Below are positions 44,279-52,825 of a stretch of DNA of 64,000 nt, piece by piece (the stretch's first letter is position 1; the number at the start of each line of letters is the position of its first letter). The DNA is taken from NCBI RefSeq assembly GCF_900102015.1, contig NZ_FNAT01000003.1, positions 372,001 to 436,000 of the forward strand, written 5' to 3'. The DNA is from Limimaricola pyoseonensis. Lineage in GTDB: Bacteria > Pseudomonadota > Alphaproteobacteria > Rhodobacterales > Rhodobacteraceae. Under the pieces are notes generated by a model. The model had not been told where the DNA came from. It saw nothing but the letters and a program-made list of their open reading frames with translations, and searched no databases. A program made the translations under genes and the position numbers.

Positions 44279-44755
44279 TCAGCCGGACTGGCGCAGCAGG
44301 CGCTGTTTCTGGCGGTTCCAGTCGCGCTTGGCCTCGGTGGCGCGCTTGTCGACCGTCTTCTTGCCCTTGGCGACGGCGATCTTCAGCTTCACCAGCCCGC
44401 GGTCGTTGAAATACATCACCAGCGGCACGATGGTCATGCCCTCGCGCTGGGTGGCGTTCCACAGCCGCGCCAGCTCCTTGCCCTTGACCAAGAGCTTGCG
44501 GCGGCGGCGTTCCTCGTGGCCGAAGGTGCGGCCGGCGTCGTAGGGGGCGATGTAGGCGTTGGTCAGCCACAGCTCGCCGTTCTCGACGCTGGCATAGCTC
44601 TCGGCGATGTTGGACTGGCCGGTGCGCAGGCTCTTCACCTCCGAGCCCATGAGCTGGATGCCGCATTCGAGATCGCTCTCGATCGCGTAGTCGTAGCGCG
44701 CCCGCCGGTTCTCGGCGATCACCTTGTAGTTCTTGTTCTGCTCTTGCTTGGCCAT
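44279..44755 (-). CDS. smpB: SsrA-binding protein SmpB
   Basis: 158 residues. Binds tmRNA and brings it to stalled ribosomes. [37 protein letters not shown], and the C-terminal [22 protein letters not shown] are standard. tmRNA itself is not encoded in the window as far as I can see. It lies 113 bases downstream of dapA, an order often seen in alphaproteobacteria. Confidence 0.96.
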   Translation of the reverse strand: MAKQEQNKNYKVIAENRRARYDYAIESDLECGIQLMGSEVKSLRTGQSNIAESYASVENGELWLTNAYIAPYDAGRTFGHEERRRRKLLVKGKELARLWNATQREGMTIVPLVMYFNDRGLVKLKIAVAKGKKTVDKRATEAKRDWNRQKQRLLRQSG

Positions 44756-44868
44756 GCGCCCGATCTAGGGACGCGCCGGCTCCGAGTCCAGCGCGCCGCT
44801 GCCTTTCGACGTTTCACCGATGGGCCGGAGGCCCGGTCGCGCCGGGGCGACCCCGGGGCGGCCGGGGC

Positions 44869-45744
44869 TCAGTGCCCGATCAGCCCGGCGTGGCGCAGCG
44901 CGTCCTTGATCGCGAGGCGGGTGCCCTCGAGCGGCGTGGTCAGCGGCGAGCGCACCTCGTCGCGGCACAGGCCGAGCACGCTCATCGCGTATTTCGCGCC
45001 CGCCACGCCCGGCTCGAGGAAGATGGCCTCGTGCAGCGGCATCAGCCGGTCCAGAAGGTCGAGCGCGGTGTCGTAGCGGCCCTTCAGCGTCGCCTCCTGG
45101 AACTCGGCGCAGAGCTTCGGCGCGACGTTGGCGGTGACCGAGATGCAGCCGCGGCCGCCATGGGCGTTGAAGCCCAGCGCGGTCGCGTCCTCGCCCGAGA
45201 GCTGCAGGAAGTCGGTGCCGCAATGGATGCGCTGCTTGGCCACCCGGCTCAGGTCGCCGGTGGCGTCCTTGACGCCGACGATCATCGGGTGGCGCGCCAG
45301 CTCGCCCATGGTCTGCGGGCTCATGTCCACGACCGAGCGGCCGGGGATGTTGTAGATCACGATCGGCAGGCCGCATTCGGCCACGGCGTGGAAATGCGCC
45401 AGGAGGCCGCGCTGGGTCGGCTTGTTGTAGTAGGGCGTGACCACTAGCGCCGCGTCGGCGCCGGCGGCCTTGGCGGCCTCGACCAGGCGCACCGCCTCGG
45501 CCGTGCTGTTGGAGCCGGCGCCGGCGATGACCGGGATCCGGCCCGCGGCGGTCTTGACCACCGTCTCGACGACGATGTCGTGCTCCTCGTGGCTCAGCGT
45601 CGGGCTCTCCCCGGTGGTGCCCACGGGCACAAGGCCGTGGCTGCCTTGCGCCACGTGCCATTCGACGAGTTTCTTCAGCGTCTCGAGATCCAGCTGGCCG
45701 TTGGCGAACGGCGTGACGAGAGCCGGGAGCGATCCCTTGAACAT
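44869..45744 (-). CDS. dapA: 4-hydroxy-tetrahydrodipicolinate synthase
   Basis: 291 residues. First committed step of lysine/diaminopimelate synthesis, condensing pyruvate with aspartate semialdehyde. Schiff-base Lys159 ([10 protein letters not shown]), Tyr131 (IYNIPGRS), Tyr105 and Thr43/Thr44 (GTTGES) are in the expected places. The ATG at 45744 gives the family N terminus [13 protein letters not shown]. Divergent from slt, with its own promoter. Confidence 0.96.
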   Translation of the reverse strand: MFKGSLPALVTPFANGQLDLETLKKLVEWHVAQGSHGLVPVGTTGESPTLSHEEHDIVVETVVKTAAGRIPVIAGAGSNSTAEAVRLVEAAKAAGADAALVVTPYYNKPTQRGLLAHFHAVAECGLPIVIYNIPGRSVVDMSPQTMGELARHPMIVGVKDATGDLSRVAKQRIHCGTDFLQLSGEDATALGFNAHGGRGCISVTANVAPKLCAEFQEATLKGRYDTALDLLDRLMPLHEAIFLEPGVAGAKYAMSVLGLCRDEVRSPLTTPLEGTRLAIKDALRHAGLIGH

Positions 45745-45781
45745 GACGCTTTTCCTAGAGTCGGGGTGATAAATCGCGCGG

Positions 45782-45810
45782 AACCTAGACGGCTTTCCGC
45801 CGCTTGCCAA
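45782..45810 (-). promoter_or_regulatory. Housekeeping-type promoter for dapA
   Basis: On the minus strand TTGGCA and TAGGTT with a 17-base spacer, about 37 bases before the dapA ATG. Its -35 box sits two bases from the -35 box of the divergent slt promoter. Confidence 0.55.
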
Positions 45811-45812
45811 GT

Positions 45813-45841
45813 TTGTGAGTTGCGAGCAGACAAACTATCCC
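45813..45841 (+). promoter_or_regulatory. Housekeeping-type promoter for slt
   Basis: TTGTGA (45813-45818) and TATCCC (45836-45841) with a 17-base spacer; the -10 is identical to that of ilvD in this window. Predicted start near 45848, 43 bases before the ATG. Confidence 0.5.
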
Positions 45842-45890
45842 TAGGGTCAAGTCTCGTGCCGAAATCCCCCGGACCTCGGAGCCAGCCCGC

Positions 45891-48008
45891 ATGACGAAGA
45901 TCAGCCGTTTTTCGACTGCCCTCGCCACGATTTTCAGCCTTTCCGCACCGCTCACGGCCCTGGCCGACCCGCTCGGCGACGCGATGTCGGCCGCCGATTC
46001 GCAGGATTGGGCCCGCGCCGAGGCGCTGGCCGCGCCGTTGGGCGAGGTCGCGCTCGACCTCGTCACATGGGAGCGGCTGCAGGCCGGGGCGGCCGAATGG
46101 CCCGATTACGTGGCCTTCGTCGCCGCCCATCCCGACTGGCCGCGGCTCGATCAGATCCGCGCCGAGGGCGAGCGCGACATGCCCAAGGGGCTGCCCTCCG
46201 AGCAGGTGCTGGCCTGGTTCGGCGACCGCACGCCCGAGACCGGCGAGGGCGCGGTGCGGCTGGCCGAGGCGCTGATGGCCGAGGGCCGGGTCGACGCCGC
46301 GCGCGAGATGCTGGTCGAGAGCTGGCTGACGCTGGGGCTCGACGGCACCGGATTCGCGGCGATGATGGACGCCTTCCCCGACATCCTCGCGCCGCATCAC
46401 GCGAAGCGGGTCGACGCGATGCTCTGGCGCTGGCGGATCACCGACGCGCAGAAGCTGTTCGACACGCTGTCGGCTGATGAGCGCCGCGTGGCCGAGGCGC
46501 GGGTGGCGCTGATCCGCGACCAGCGCGCCGCGCAGATGCTGGGCCGGGTGCCCGACCGGCTGCGCGACACGCCCGGCCTTGCCAATGCCCGCTTCAACCG
46601 CTTCGCCGACAAGGGCGACTACACCGAGGCGCTGGAGATCATCGAGCGCCACACCGGCAGCGAGGAGCGCCTGGGCGAGCCGTTCCGCTGGGCGGCCTGG
46701 CGCGCCAACCTCGCGCGCTGGCTGATGCGCGAGGGCGAGCCGCAGCGCGCCTACGACCTCGCCAGCCGACATTTCCTGACCGAGGGCAGCTTCTACGCCG
46801 ATCTCGAATGGATCGCGGGCTACGTGGCGCTGACCTATCTCGACGATCCCGAGCGCGCGCTCGAGCATTTCATGCGGCTCGAGGCCGACGTGGAGAGCCC
46901 GATCTCGCTGGCCCGCGCCGGCTACTGGCAGGGCCGGGCGCGCGAGGCGGCGGGCGCCTATGACAAGGCGGCGCTCGACTATGCCCGCGCGGCGCTGCAC
47001 CAGACCGCCTTCTACGGCCTTCTGGCGGCCGAGAAGCTCGGCCTCGCGCTCGACCCGGCCCTGACGGGCCGCGAGGAGGTGGCCGACTGGCGGCAGGGCG
47101 AGGTGCTCGAGGACGACCGCACGCAGGCGCTGGCGATGCTGCTCGACGCCGGCGAGAGCCGGGCGGCGCTGCGCTTCACGGTGGAGCTCGGCCGCACGCT
47201 CGAGCGCGAGGGCATCGCCCAGCTCGGCCGGATGCTTCTGGAGCGCGACGAGACCTACCTCGCGCTGACGCTCGGCAAGGCCGCGGCCTACCGGCAGATC
47301 GTGGTGCCCGAGATCTACTTCCCGCTGCACGACGTTGCCGAGATGGATCTGCCGGTCTCGCCCGAGCTGGCGCTGTCGATCGCCCGGCGCGAAAGCGAGT
47401 TCAACGCCGGCGCCGGCAGCCATGTCGGCGCGCTGGGGCTGATGCAGCTGATGCCGGCCACCGCCGAGGAGGTGTCGGGCTGGGTGGGCCTGCCCTATTC
47501 GCGCGCGAAGCTCACCGGCGACTGGCGCTACAACGCGACGCTGGGCGGGCGCTATCTCAACCATCTCGAGGAGATGTTCGGCCAGAGCCCGGTGATGGTC
47601 TCGGCGGGCTACAATGCCGGGCCGTCGCGGCCGCGGATCTGGATGGCCGAGCGCGGCGACCCGCGGATCGGGCAGGCCGACGTGGTCGACTGGATCGAGC
47701 ACATCCCCTTCACCGAGACCCGCAACTACGTGATGCGGGTGACGGAATCGATCCCGGTCTACCGGGCGCGGCTGACCGGCGAGACCGGCCGGGTGCGCTT
47801 CTCGGACATCCTCAACGGCAAGCCGCCCTTCGTGCGCCCCGAGCTGCGCCCGGGCGAGCGCGAGCCGGTGCTGGCCGAGGCCGAGCCGGCCCCGGTGCCG
47901 CCGCTGGTCGAGATCGCGCCCGAGGCGCGCACCTCGACCATGTCGGTCTCGGTCCTGGCGCCGCGCCGGATCGAGAGCCGGCCGCCGCAGCGCCCGCTGG
48001 AGGAGTGA
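45891..48008 (+). CDS. slt: Soluble lytic murein transglycosylase (Slt70-like)
   Basis: 705 residues. Signal peptide ending LTALA/DP, a long all-helical superhelical region (TPR-like helices, about residues 30-460), then a C-terminal lysozyme-like domain with catalytic glutamate near residue 503 in SIARRESEFN, followed by GALGLMQLMPATAEEV, AGYNAGPSRPRIW and EHIPFTETRNYVMRV. It cleaves peptidoglycan glycan strands, forming 1,6-anhydro ends. A Pro/Glu-rich tail of about 60 residues is an extension beyond the E. coli protein. Confidence 0.93.
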   Translation: MTKISRFSTALATIFSLSAPLTALADPLGDAMSAADSQDWARAEALAAPLGEVALDLVTWERLQAGAAEWPDYVAFVAAHPDWPRLDQIRAEGERDMPKGLPSEQVLAWFGDRTPETGEGAVRLAEALMAEGRVDAAREMLVESWLTLGLDGTGFAAMMDAFPDILAPHHAKRVDAMLWRWRITDAQKLFDTLSADERRVAEARVALIRDQRAAQMLGRVPDRLRDTPGLANARFNRFADKGDYTEALEIIERHTGSEERLGEPFRWAAWRANLARWLMREGEPQRAYDLASRHFLTEGSFYADLEWIAGYVALTYLDDPERALEHFMRLEADVESPISLARAGYWQGRAREAAGAYDKAALDYARAALHQTAFYGLLAAEKLGLALDPALTGREEVADWRQGEVLEDDRTQALAMLLDAGESRAALRFTVELGRTLEREGIAQLGRMLLERDETYLALTLGKAAAYRQIVVPEIYFPLHDVAEMDLPVSPELALSIARRESEFNAGAGSHVGALGLMQLMPATAEEVSGWVGLPYSRAKLTGDWRYNATLGGRYLNHLEEMFGQSPVMVSAGYNAGPSRPRIWMAERGDPRIGQADVVDWIEHIPFTETRNYVMRVTESIPVYRARLTGETGRVRFSDILNGKPPFVRPELRPGEREPVLAEAEPAPVPPLVEIAPEARTSTMSVSVLAPRRIESRPPQRPLEE

Positions 48009-48017
48009 GCGGGGCGC

Positions 48018-48887
48018 TCAGCCCCGCCGCACCCGGTGGGTGCGGATCAGCGTGAAGATGCCGGCGCCCACCACGATCGCCGCGCCCAGCGCCACGTTGG
48101 GCGCGACGGTCTCGCCGAAGGCGAGGATGCCGAGCCCGGCGGCGAAGGGCAGCTGCAGGTAGGCGAAGGGCTGCACCGCGCTGGCCTCGGCGACCTCGTA
48201 GGTCTTGATTAGCAGGTAATGCCCGGTCACGCCCGACACGCAGAGCAACGCCATCACCGCCCAGTCCCAGCCGATGAGCATCTGCCAGTTCGGCAGGCCG
48301 ATCGCGGTCATCAGCACCGCGCCGCTCACGCCCGTCCAGAAGAAGCTGGTCGCCGCCGTGTCGCGCCGCGCGGCGTAGCGGGTCAGCAGGCCGTAGAGCG
48401 CGAAGCACAGCGCCGCCACCAGCGGAAACACCGCCGCCGGGGCGAAGACGCCGAAGCCGGGCTGCAGGATCACCATCACGCCGACGAAGCCGATGCCGAT
48501 CGCGGCCCAGCGCCGCCAGCCCACCGCCTCGCCCAGCACCGGCCCCGAGAGCGCGGCGATCACGAGCGGGTAGGCCGCGAAGATCGCGTGGCTCTCGACC
48601 AGCCCGAGATGCACGAAGCCGACGACCATCACGCAGATCTCGGCCGCCAGTAGCAGGCCGCGGCCGATCTGCAGCAGCGGCTGGGTGGTGCGGGCGGCGG
48701 CGCGGACCGAGCCGCGCTGGCGCCGGGCGATGGCGATCACGAAGGCGGCGAAGAACCAGTAGCGGATCATCACCACCATCAGCACGTTGTACTCGCCCGC
48801 GAGGTAGCGCGAGAGCCCGTCCTGCATGGCGAAGACGAAGGTGGTGATCGTCATCAGCAGAATGCCGAGCCGGGCGTCGCTGCGCAT
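48018..48887 (-). CDS. EamA (DMT) family transporter
   Basis: 289 residues with ten hydrophobic segments in two EamA repeats (MTITTFVFAMQDGLSRYL and ALCFALYGLLTRYAA begin each half). Inner-membrane metabolite exporter of the drug/metabolite superfamily; substrate unknown. The ATG is two bases after the mnmD stop, so the two genes are probably co-transcribed. Converges on slt, nine bases apart. Confidence 0.88.
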   Translation of the reverse strand: MRSDARLGILLMTITTFVFAMQDGLSRYLAGEYNVLMVVMIRYWFFAAFVIAIARRQRGSVRAAARTTQPLLQIGRGLLLAAEICVMVVGFVHLGLVESHAIFAAYPLVIAALSGPVLGEAVGWRRWAAIGIGFVGVMVILQPGFGVFAPAAVFPLVAALCFALYGLLTRYAARRDTAATSFFWTGVSGAVLMTAIGLPNWQMLIGWDWAVMALLCVSGVTGHYLLIKTYEVAEASAVQPFAYLQLPFAAGLGILAFGETVAPNVALGAAIVVGAGIFTLIRTHRVRRG

Positions 48888-48889
48888 GT

Positions 48890-49564
48890 CTACACCTTTC
48901 GCGCGAGGGTCATGTGTCTCTTTCGCCCGTAACCCTTCGCGCGCGCGACCTCCAGCCCCGCCGCGGCCAGCGCCCGCCGCACGTGACCGGCAGCCGTGTA
49001 GCTCGCCACCGTGCCGCCCGGCGCGGTATGCGCGGCGACCTCCGCCATCAACGCCTCGCCCCACAGCTCCGGGTTCTTGGCGGGTGCGAAGCCGTCGAGG
49101 AACCAGGCATCGGCCAGCCCTTCATGCGCGGGCAGCGTCTCGCGCGCGTCGCCCACCACCACCTCGAGCGTCACCGCACCGTCGAAGAGATGCGGGCCGA
49201 AGCCCTGCTCCATCGCCGCGACCAGCCGTTCGGCGCGGGCGGCGAGGCCGGGAAAGGCCGCGAGCGCGCGCGCCATCTCGGCCGGGTCCATCGGGAAGGC
49301 CTCGAAGCTGGTGAAGCGCAGGCTTCCGCGCGCTCCGGCCGTCTCCCACGCTTCCCATGCGACGAGGAAGTTCAGCCCGGTGCCGAAGCCGGTCTCCATG
49401 ATCCGGAAGTCGCCGCCGAAGCGGTCGGGCAGGCCGTTGCCGGCGAGGAAGACGTGGCGCGTCTCCTCGAGCCCGTCCTCGAGCGAGAAGTAGGGGTCGT
49501 CGAAGCGCGTCGAGACCGGCACCCGGCCGTCGCGCCAGTCGAGCTTTGCCTTCTGGTCCTGCAT
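48890..49564 (-). CDS. mnmD: tRNA 5-methylaminomethyl-2-thiouridine methyltransferase (MnmD, MnmC methylase part)
   Basis: 224 residues. Equivalent to the N-terminal methyltransferase domain of bifunctional MnmC. The SAM site is METGFGTGLNFLV (residues about 57-68), and DGFAPAKNPELW (about 155-166) is the family signature. It performs the last methylation of the wobble uridine mnm5s2U34. The ATG at 49564 gives the normal start (LDWRDGRVPVSTRFDDPYFS); the longer open frame upstream is antisense to the neighbouring oxidoreductase gene. The flavin domain of MnmC is encoded divergently 45 bases away. Confidence 0.92.
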   Translation of the reverse strand: MQDQKAKLDWRDGRVPVSTRFDDPYFSLEDGLEETRHVFLAGNGLPDRFGGDFRIMETGFGTGLNFLVAWEAWETAGARGSLRFTSFEAFPMDPAEMARALAAFPGLAARAERLVAAMEQGFGPHLFDGAVTLEVVVGDARETLPAHEGLADAWFLDGFAPAKNPELWGEALMAEVAAHTAPGGTVASYTAAGHVRRALAAAGLEVARAKGYGRKRHMTLARKV

Positions 49565-49609
49565 GGGGTTCCGTCCTAGGCTGCGGTCCAGCGATGGCAG
49601 CGGGGGAGG

Positions 49610-50662
49610 ATGATGGCAAGCGCGGATCTGACGGTGATGGGGGCGGGGGTCTGGGGACTCTCGGTCGCCGTGGCCTGTGCCCGGCGCGGCGCGCATGTGC
49701 GCGTGATCGACCCCGCGGGTCCGGCGGCCGGGGCCTCCGGCGGCGTGGTCGGCGCGCTGGCGCCGCACGTGCCCGAGCAGTGGAACGACAAGAAGGCGTT
49801 CCAGCTCGAGGCGCTGCTGATGGCCGAGGAGTTCTGGGCCGACATCGCGCGGCTCTCGGGCGAGGATCCGGGCTATGCGCGCAGCGGCCGGCTGCAGCCT
49901 CTGGCCGATGCCGAGGCGGTCGCGCGGGCCGAGGCGCGGGCCGAGGGCGCGGCCGGGCTGTGGCGCGGCGCGGCCGAGTGGCGGGTGATCGCGGCGGAGG
50001 GGCTCGACGCGTGGTCGCCGGGCAGCCCGACGGGGCGGCTGGTGCATGACACGCTGAGCGCACGGCTGCATCCGCGCCGCGCCACGAAGGCGCTGGCGCG
50101 GGCCTTCGAGGTGCAGGGCGGAGAGGTCGAACGCGAGGGGCTGCCAGAGGGGCCGGTGGTCTGGGCCACCGGCGTGGCCGGGCTCGAGGAGCTTTCGGCG
50201 CAGGCGGGAAAGACCGTCGGCAACGGCGTGAAGGGGCAGGCGGCGCTGCTGCGTCCCAAGGAGTTCGACGCGCGCGCGCGGCCGCAGCTCTTCGTCGACG
50301 GGCTGCACGTCATCCCGCATGCCGACGGCACGGTGGGGATCGGCTCGACCTCCGAGCGCGACTACGCCGACGGCGCGGCGACCGACGACCAACTCGACGC
50401 GCTGGTGGCGCGGGCGCGGCGCATCTGCCCTCCGCTCGAGGACGCCGATCTGGTCGAGCGCTGGGCCGGCCTCCGGCCGCGCGCCAAGAGCCGCGCGCCG
50501 ATGCTCGGGGCGCACCCGTTCCGCGCCAACGCCTACATCGCCAATGGCGGCTTCAAGATCGGCTTCGGCCTCGCGCCGCTGGTGGGCGAGGTGATGGCCG
50601 ATCTCGTGCTCGAAGGGCGCGACCGCATTCCAGCCGCGTTCCAGCCGGAGGCCAGCCTGTGA
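49610..50662 (+). CDS. FAD-dependent oxidoreductase, likely MnmC oxidase counterpart
   Basis: 350 residues of the DAO family: FAD fingerprint LTVMGAGVWGLSVAVACARRG at the N terminus, GVVGALAPHVPEQWN, IGSTSERDYADG, and ERWAGLRPRAKSRAPMLG near the C terminus. The APHVP and GLRP segments match the C-terminal oxidase half of MnmC, which removes the carboxymethyl group from cmnm5s2U, and divergence from mnmD (45 bases) strongly supports that role. Two adjacent ATG codons (49610, 49613) follow GGGGGAGG; the second has the better spacing. Confidence 0.8.
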   Translation: MMASADLTVMGAGVWGLSVAVACARRGAHVRVIDPAGPAAGASGGVVGALAPHVPEQWNDKKAFQLEALLMAEEFWADIARLSGEDPGYARSGRLQPLADAEAVARAEARAEGAAGLWRGAAEWRVIAAEGLDAWSPGSPTGRLVHDTLSARLHPRRATKALARAFEVQGGEVEREGLPEGPVVWATGVAGLEELSAQAGKTVGNGVKGQAALLRPKEFDARARPQLFVDGLHVIPHADGTVGIGSTSERDYADGAATDDQLDALVARARRICPPLEDADLVERWAGLRPRAKSRAPMLGAHPFRANAYIANGGFKIGFGLAPLVGEVMADLVLEGRDRIPAAFQPEASL

Positions 50663-51057
50663 CCCCGCGTATCACCGCCATCGACCATCTCGTGCTGACC
50701 GTCTCGGACGTGGCCGAGACGGTGGACTTCTACGTCGCCGTGCTCGGCATGGCGCCGGTCTGGTCGAGCGGCGCCGCGGGCGAGCGCCGCGCTGCGCTGC
50801 GCTTCGGCGGGCAGATGATCGAGCTGCACGCCTCCGAGGCGCCGGTGCCGCCGCATGCCCGCCACCCCGGCACCGGCTGCATCGACCTGTGCCTTCTGAC
50901 CGAGGCGCCGATGTCGCACTGGCTGGAGCATCTCGACGATCTCGGCGTGCCGGTCGAATCCGGCCCCGACCGGCGAGAGGGCGCGAACGGCCCGGTGGCG
51001 TCGCTGAGCATCCGCGACCCGGACGGCAACCTCGTGGAGATCGCCGCGCGGCTCTGA
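50659..51057 (+). CDS. VOC family (glyoxalase fold) protein
   Basis: 132 residues, starting at a GTG overlapping the previous stop. One pair of beta-alpha-beta-beta-beta modules: IDHLVLTVSDVAETVDFYVAVLGM and SIRDPDGNLVEI are the family landmarks. Likely metal ligands are His10, the Glu of QMIELHAS and the Glu of NLVEIAARL. It resembles the glyoxalase/bleomycin-resistance-like VIRD-type proteins. Substrate unknown. Confidence 0.87.
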   Translation: MTPRITAIDHLVLTVSDVAETVDFYVAVLGMAPVWSSGAAGERRAALRFGGQMIELHASEAPVPPHARHPGTGCIDLCLLTEAPMSHWLEHLDDLGVPVESGPDRREGANGPVASLSIRDPDGNLVEIAARL

Positions 51058-51119
51058 GCGGCTTGCCTCCCGGCCCGGCCGCCGCCAAGGTCGGCGCCGG
51101 TCAGATCAGGGAGGACGAC

Positions 51120-52769
51120 ATGCGGCATGGCGGCGCGATACTGGTGGAGCAGCTGGTGCGGCTCGGGGTGGAGCGGGTGTTCTCGGTGCCGGGCGAGAGC
51201 TTTCTCGCCGTGCTCGACGGGCTGCATGACAGCGCCATCGCCAACGTGGTCTGCCGCCACGAGGGCGGGGCGGCGATGATGGCCGAGGCGCAGGGCAAGC
51301 TGACGGGGCGGCCCGGCGTCGCCTTCGTCACCCGCGGCCCCGGCGCCACCAACGCCGCCTCCGGCGTGCATGTCGCGCGGCAGGACAGCACGCCGATGGT
51401 GCTGTTCGTCGGCCAGATCGCGCGCGGCGACCGCGACCGCGAGGCGTTCCAGGAGGTCGATTACCGCGCCATGTTCGCGCCGCTCGCCAAGTGGGTGGCC
51501 GAGATCGACGACCCGGCGCGCATCCCCGAATATGTCGGCCGCGCCTTCGAGGTGGCCTGTTCGGGCCGCCCCGGCCCGGTGGTGCTGGCGCTGCCCGAGG
51601 ACGTGCTCTCGGCCCGCGCCGAGGCGGCGGATCTCGTGCCCGCGCCCGAGCGGATCGCGCCCGACCTCTCGAACGCCGCCCGGCGCATCGTCGCGCGGCT
51701 GGCCGAGGCCGAGCGGCCGCTGGTGGTGGCGGGCGGGCCGCACTGGTCGGCCGAGGCGGCGGCCGACCTCGCCCGCTTCGCCGAGGCGCAGGGCCTGCCC
51801 ATCGCCGCCGGGTTCCGGCGGCAGGACTACATGGACAACCGGCATCCGAACTATGCGGGCGACCTGAATGTCGGCGTGAACCCGCGTCTGGCCGCGCGGC
51901 TGCGCGAAGCCGACACGGTGCTGGTGCTGGGCTCGCGGCTGGGCGACATCGAGACGCAGGGCTACACGCTCATGGAGCCGGGCGGGCACGGCAAGACGCT
52001 GATCCATGTCCATGCCGACGCCGACGAGATCGGCCGGGTCTACCGCCCCGAGCTGGCCGTGACCGCGCCCGCGCCGGCGATGCTCGCGGCCTTGGCCGCC
52101 TGCGCGCCGGGCGAGCGCGACCGGACGGAATGGGTCAGCGCCGCGCGCGCCGATTACGAGGCCTGGCTCGCGCCGCAGGAGACGCCCGGCGCGGTCAAGC
52201 TGGAGCGGGTGATCGGCTGGCTCTCTGACAACCTGCCCGAGGACGCGATCCTCACCAACGGCGCGGGCAACTACGCGGGCTGGCTGCACCGCTACTTCCG
52301 CTTCAAGGGCTTCCGCACCCAGCTCGCGCCGACCTCCGGCTCGATGGGCTACGGCTTTCCCGCGGCGATCGCGGCGTCGCTCGCCCATCCCGACCGCGCG
52401 GTGGTCTGCCTCGCCGGGGACGGCTGCTTCCAGATGACGCTGAACGAGATGTCGACGGCGGCGCAGCACGGCGCGGCGCCGGTGGTGATCGTGGTCAACA
52501 ACGGCCGCTACGGCACGATCCGGATGCACCAGGAAAAGCATTATCCCGGCCGGGTGTCGGGCACGGCGCTGGCCAACCCGGACTTCGCGGCGCTGGCGCG
52601 GGCCTATGGCGGCCATGGCGAGACGGTCGAGCGCGACGCCGATTTTCCAGAGGCCTTCGCCCGCGCCCGCGCCGCGGGCCGGCCCGCGGTGATCGAGCTC
52701 AGGGTCGATCCGGACGCGCTTTCGACCGGGCAGACGCTGTCGGGCCTGCGTACGATGCCGCACGGATAG
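51120..52769 (+). CDS. ThDP-dependent enzyme, acetolactate synthase-like
   Basis: 549 residues with the three domains of the acetohydroxyacid synthase/pyruvate oxidase family. Catalytic glutamate Glu48 (CRHEGGAAMMAEA), VTRGPGATNAASGVHVA, central FAD/NAD-like domain (PLVVAGGPHWSAEAA), and the ThDP motif GDGCFQMTLNE...VVNNGRYG. No small regulatory subunit follows, and it is not next to ilv genes, so a true acetolactate synthase role is doubtful; related enzymes act on various 2-keto acids. Start ATG at 51120 with GGGAGG upstream. It ends 56 bases before the histidine kinase. Confidence 0.85.
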   Translation: MRHGGAILVEQLVRLGVERVFSVPGESFLAVLDGLHDSAIANVVCRHEGGAAMMAEAQGKLTGRPGVAFVTRGPGATNAASGVHVARQDSTPMVLFVGQIARGDRDREAFQEVDYRAMFAPLAKWVAEIDDPARIPEYVGRAFEVACSGRPGPVVLALPEDVLSARAEAADLVPAPERIAPDLSNAARRIVARLAEAERPLVVAGGPHWSAEAAADLARFAEAQGLPIAAGFRRQDYMDNRHPNYAGDLNVGVNPRLAARLREADTVLVLGSRLGDIETQGYTLMEPGGHGKTLIHVHADADEIGRVYRPELAVTAPAPAMLAALAACAPGERDRTEWVSAARADYEAWLAPQETPGAVKLERVIGWLSDNLPEDAILTNGAGNYAGWLHRYFRFKGFRTQLAPTSGSMGYGFPAAIAASLAHPDRAVVCLAGDGCFQMTLNEMSTAAQHGAAPVVIVVNNGRYGTIRMHQEKHYPGRVSGTALANPDFAALARAYGGHGETVERDADFPEAFARARAAGRPAVIELRVDPDALSTGQTLSGLRTMPHG

Positions 52770-52825
52770 GGCGACGGAGGGTCCGAGCTGTTCAATCCCG
52801 CACCGCGCGCCTATAGCTGTGAACG

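Noticed and set aside
45675-47702. Minus-strand open frame of 675 codons opposite slt
   Set aside because: Shadow of slt with low-complexity translation; it also spans the dapA/slt promoter region.
49565-50515. Extension of mnmD to a 541-residue protein
   Set aside because: The extra N-terminal part is antisense to the divergent oxidoreductase gene and lacks MnmC oxidase motifs in that frame.
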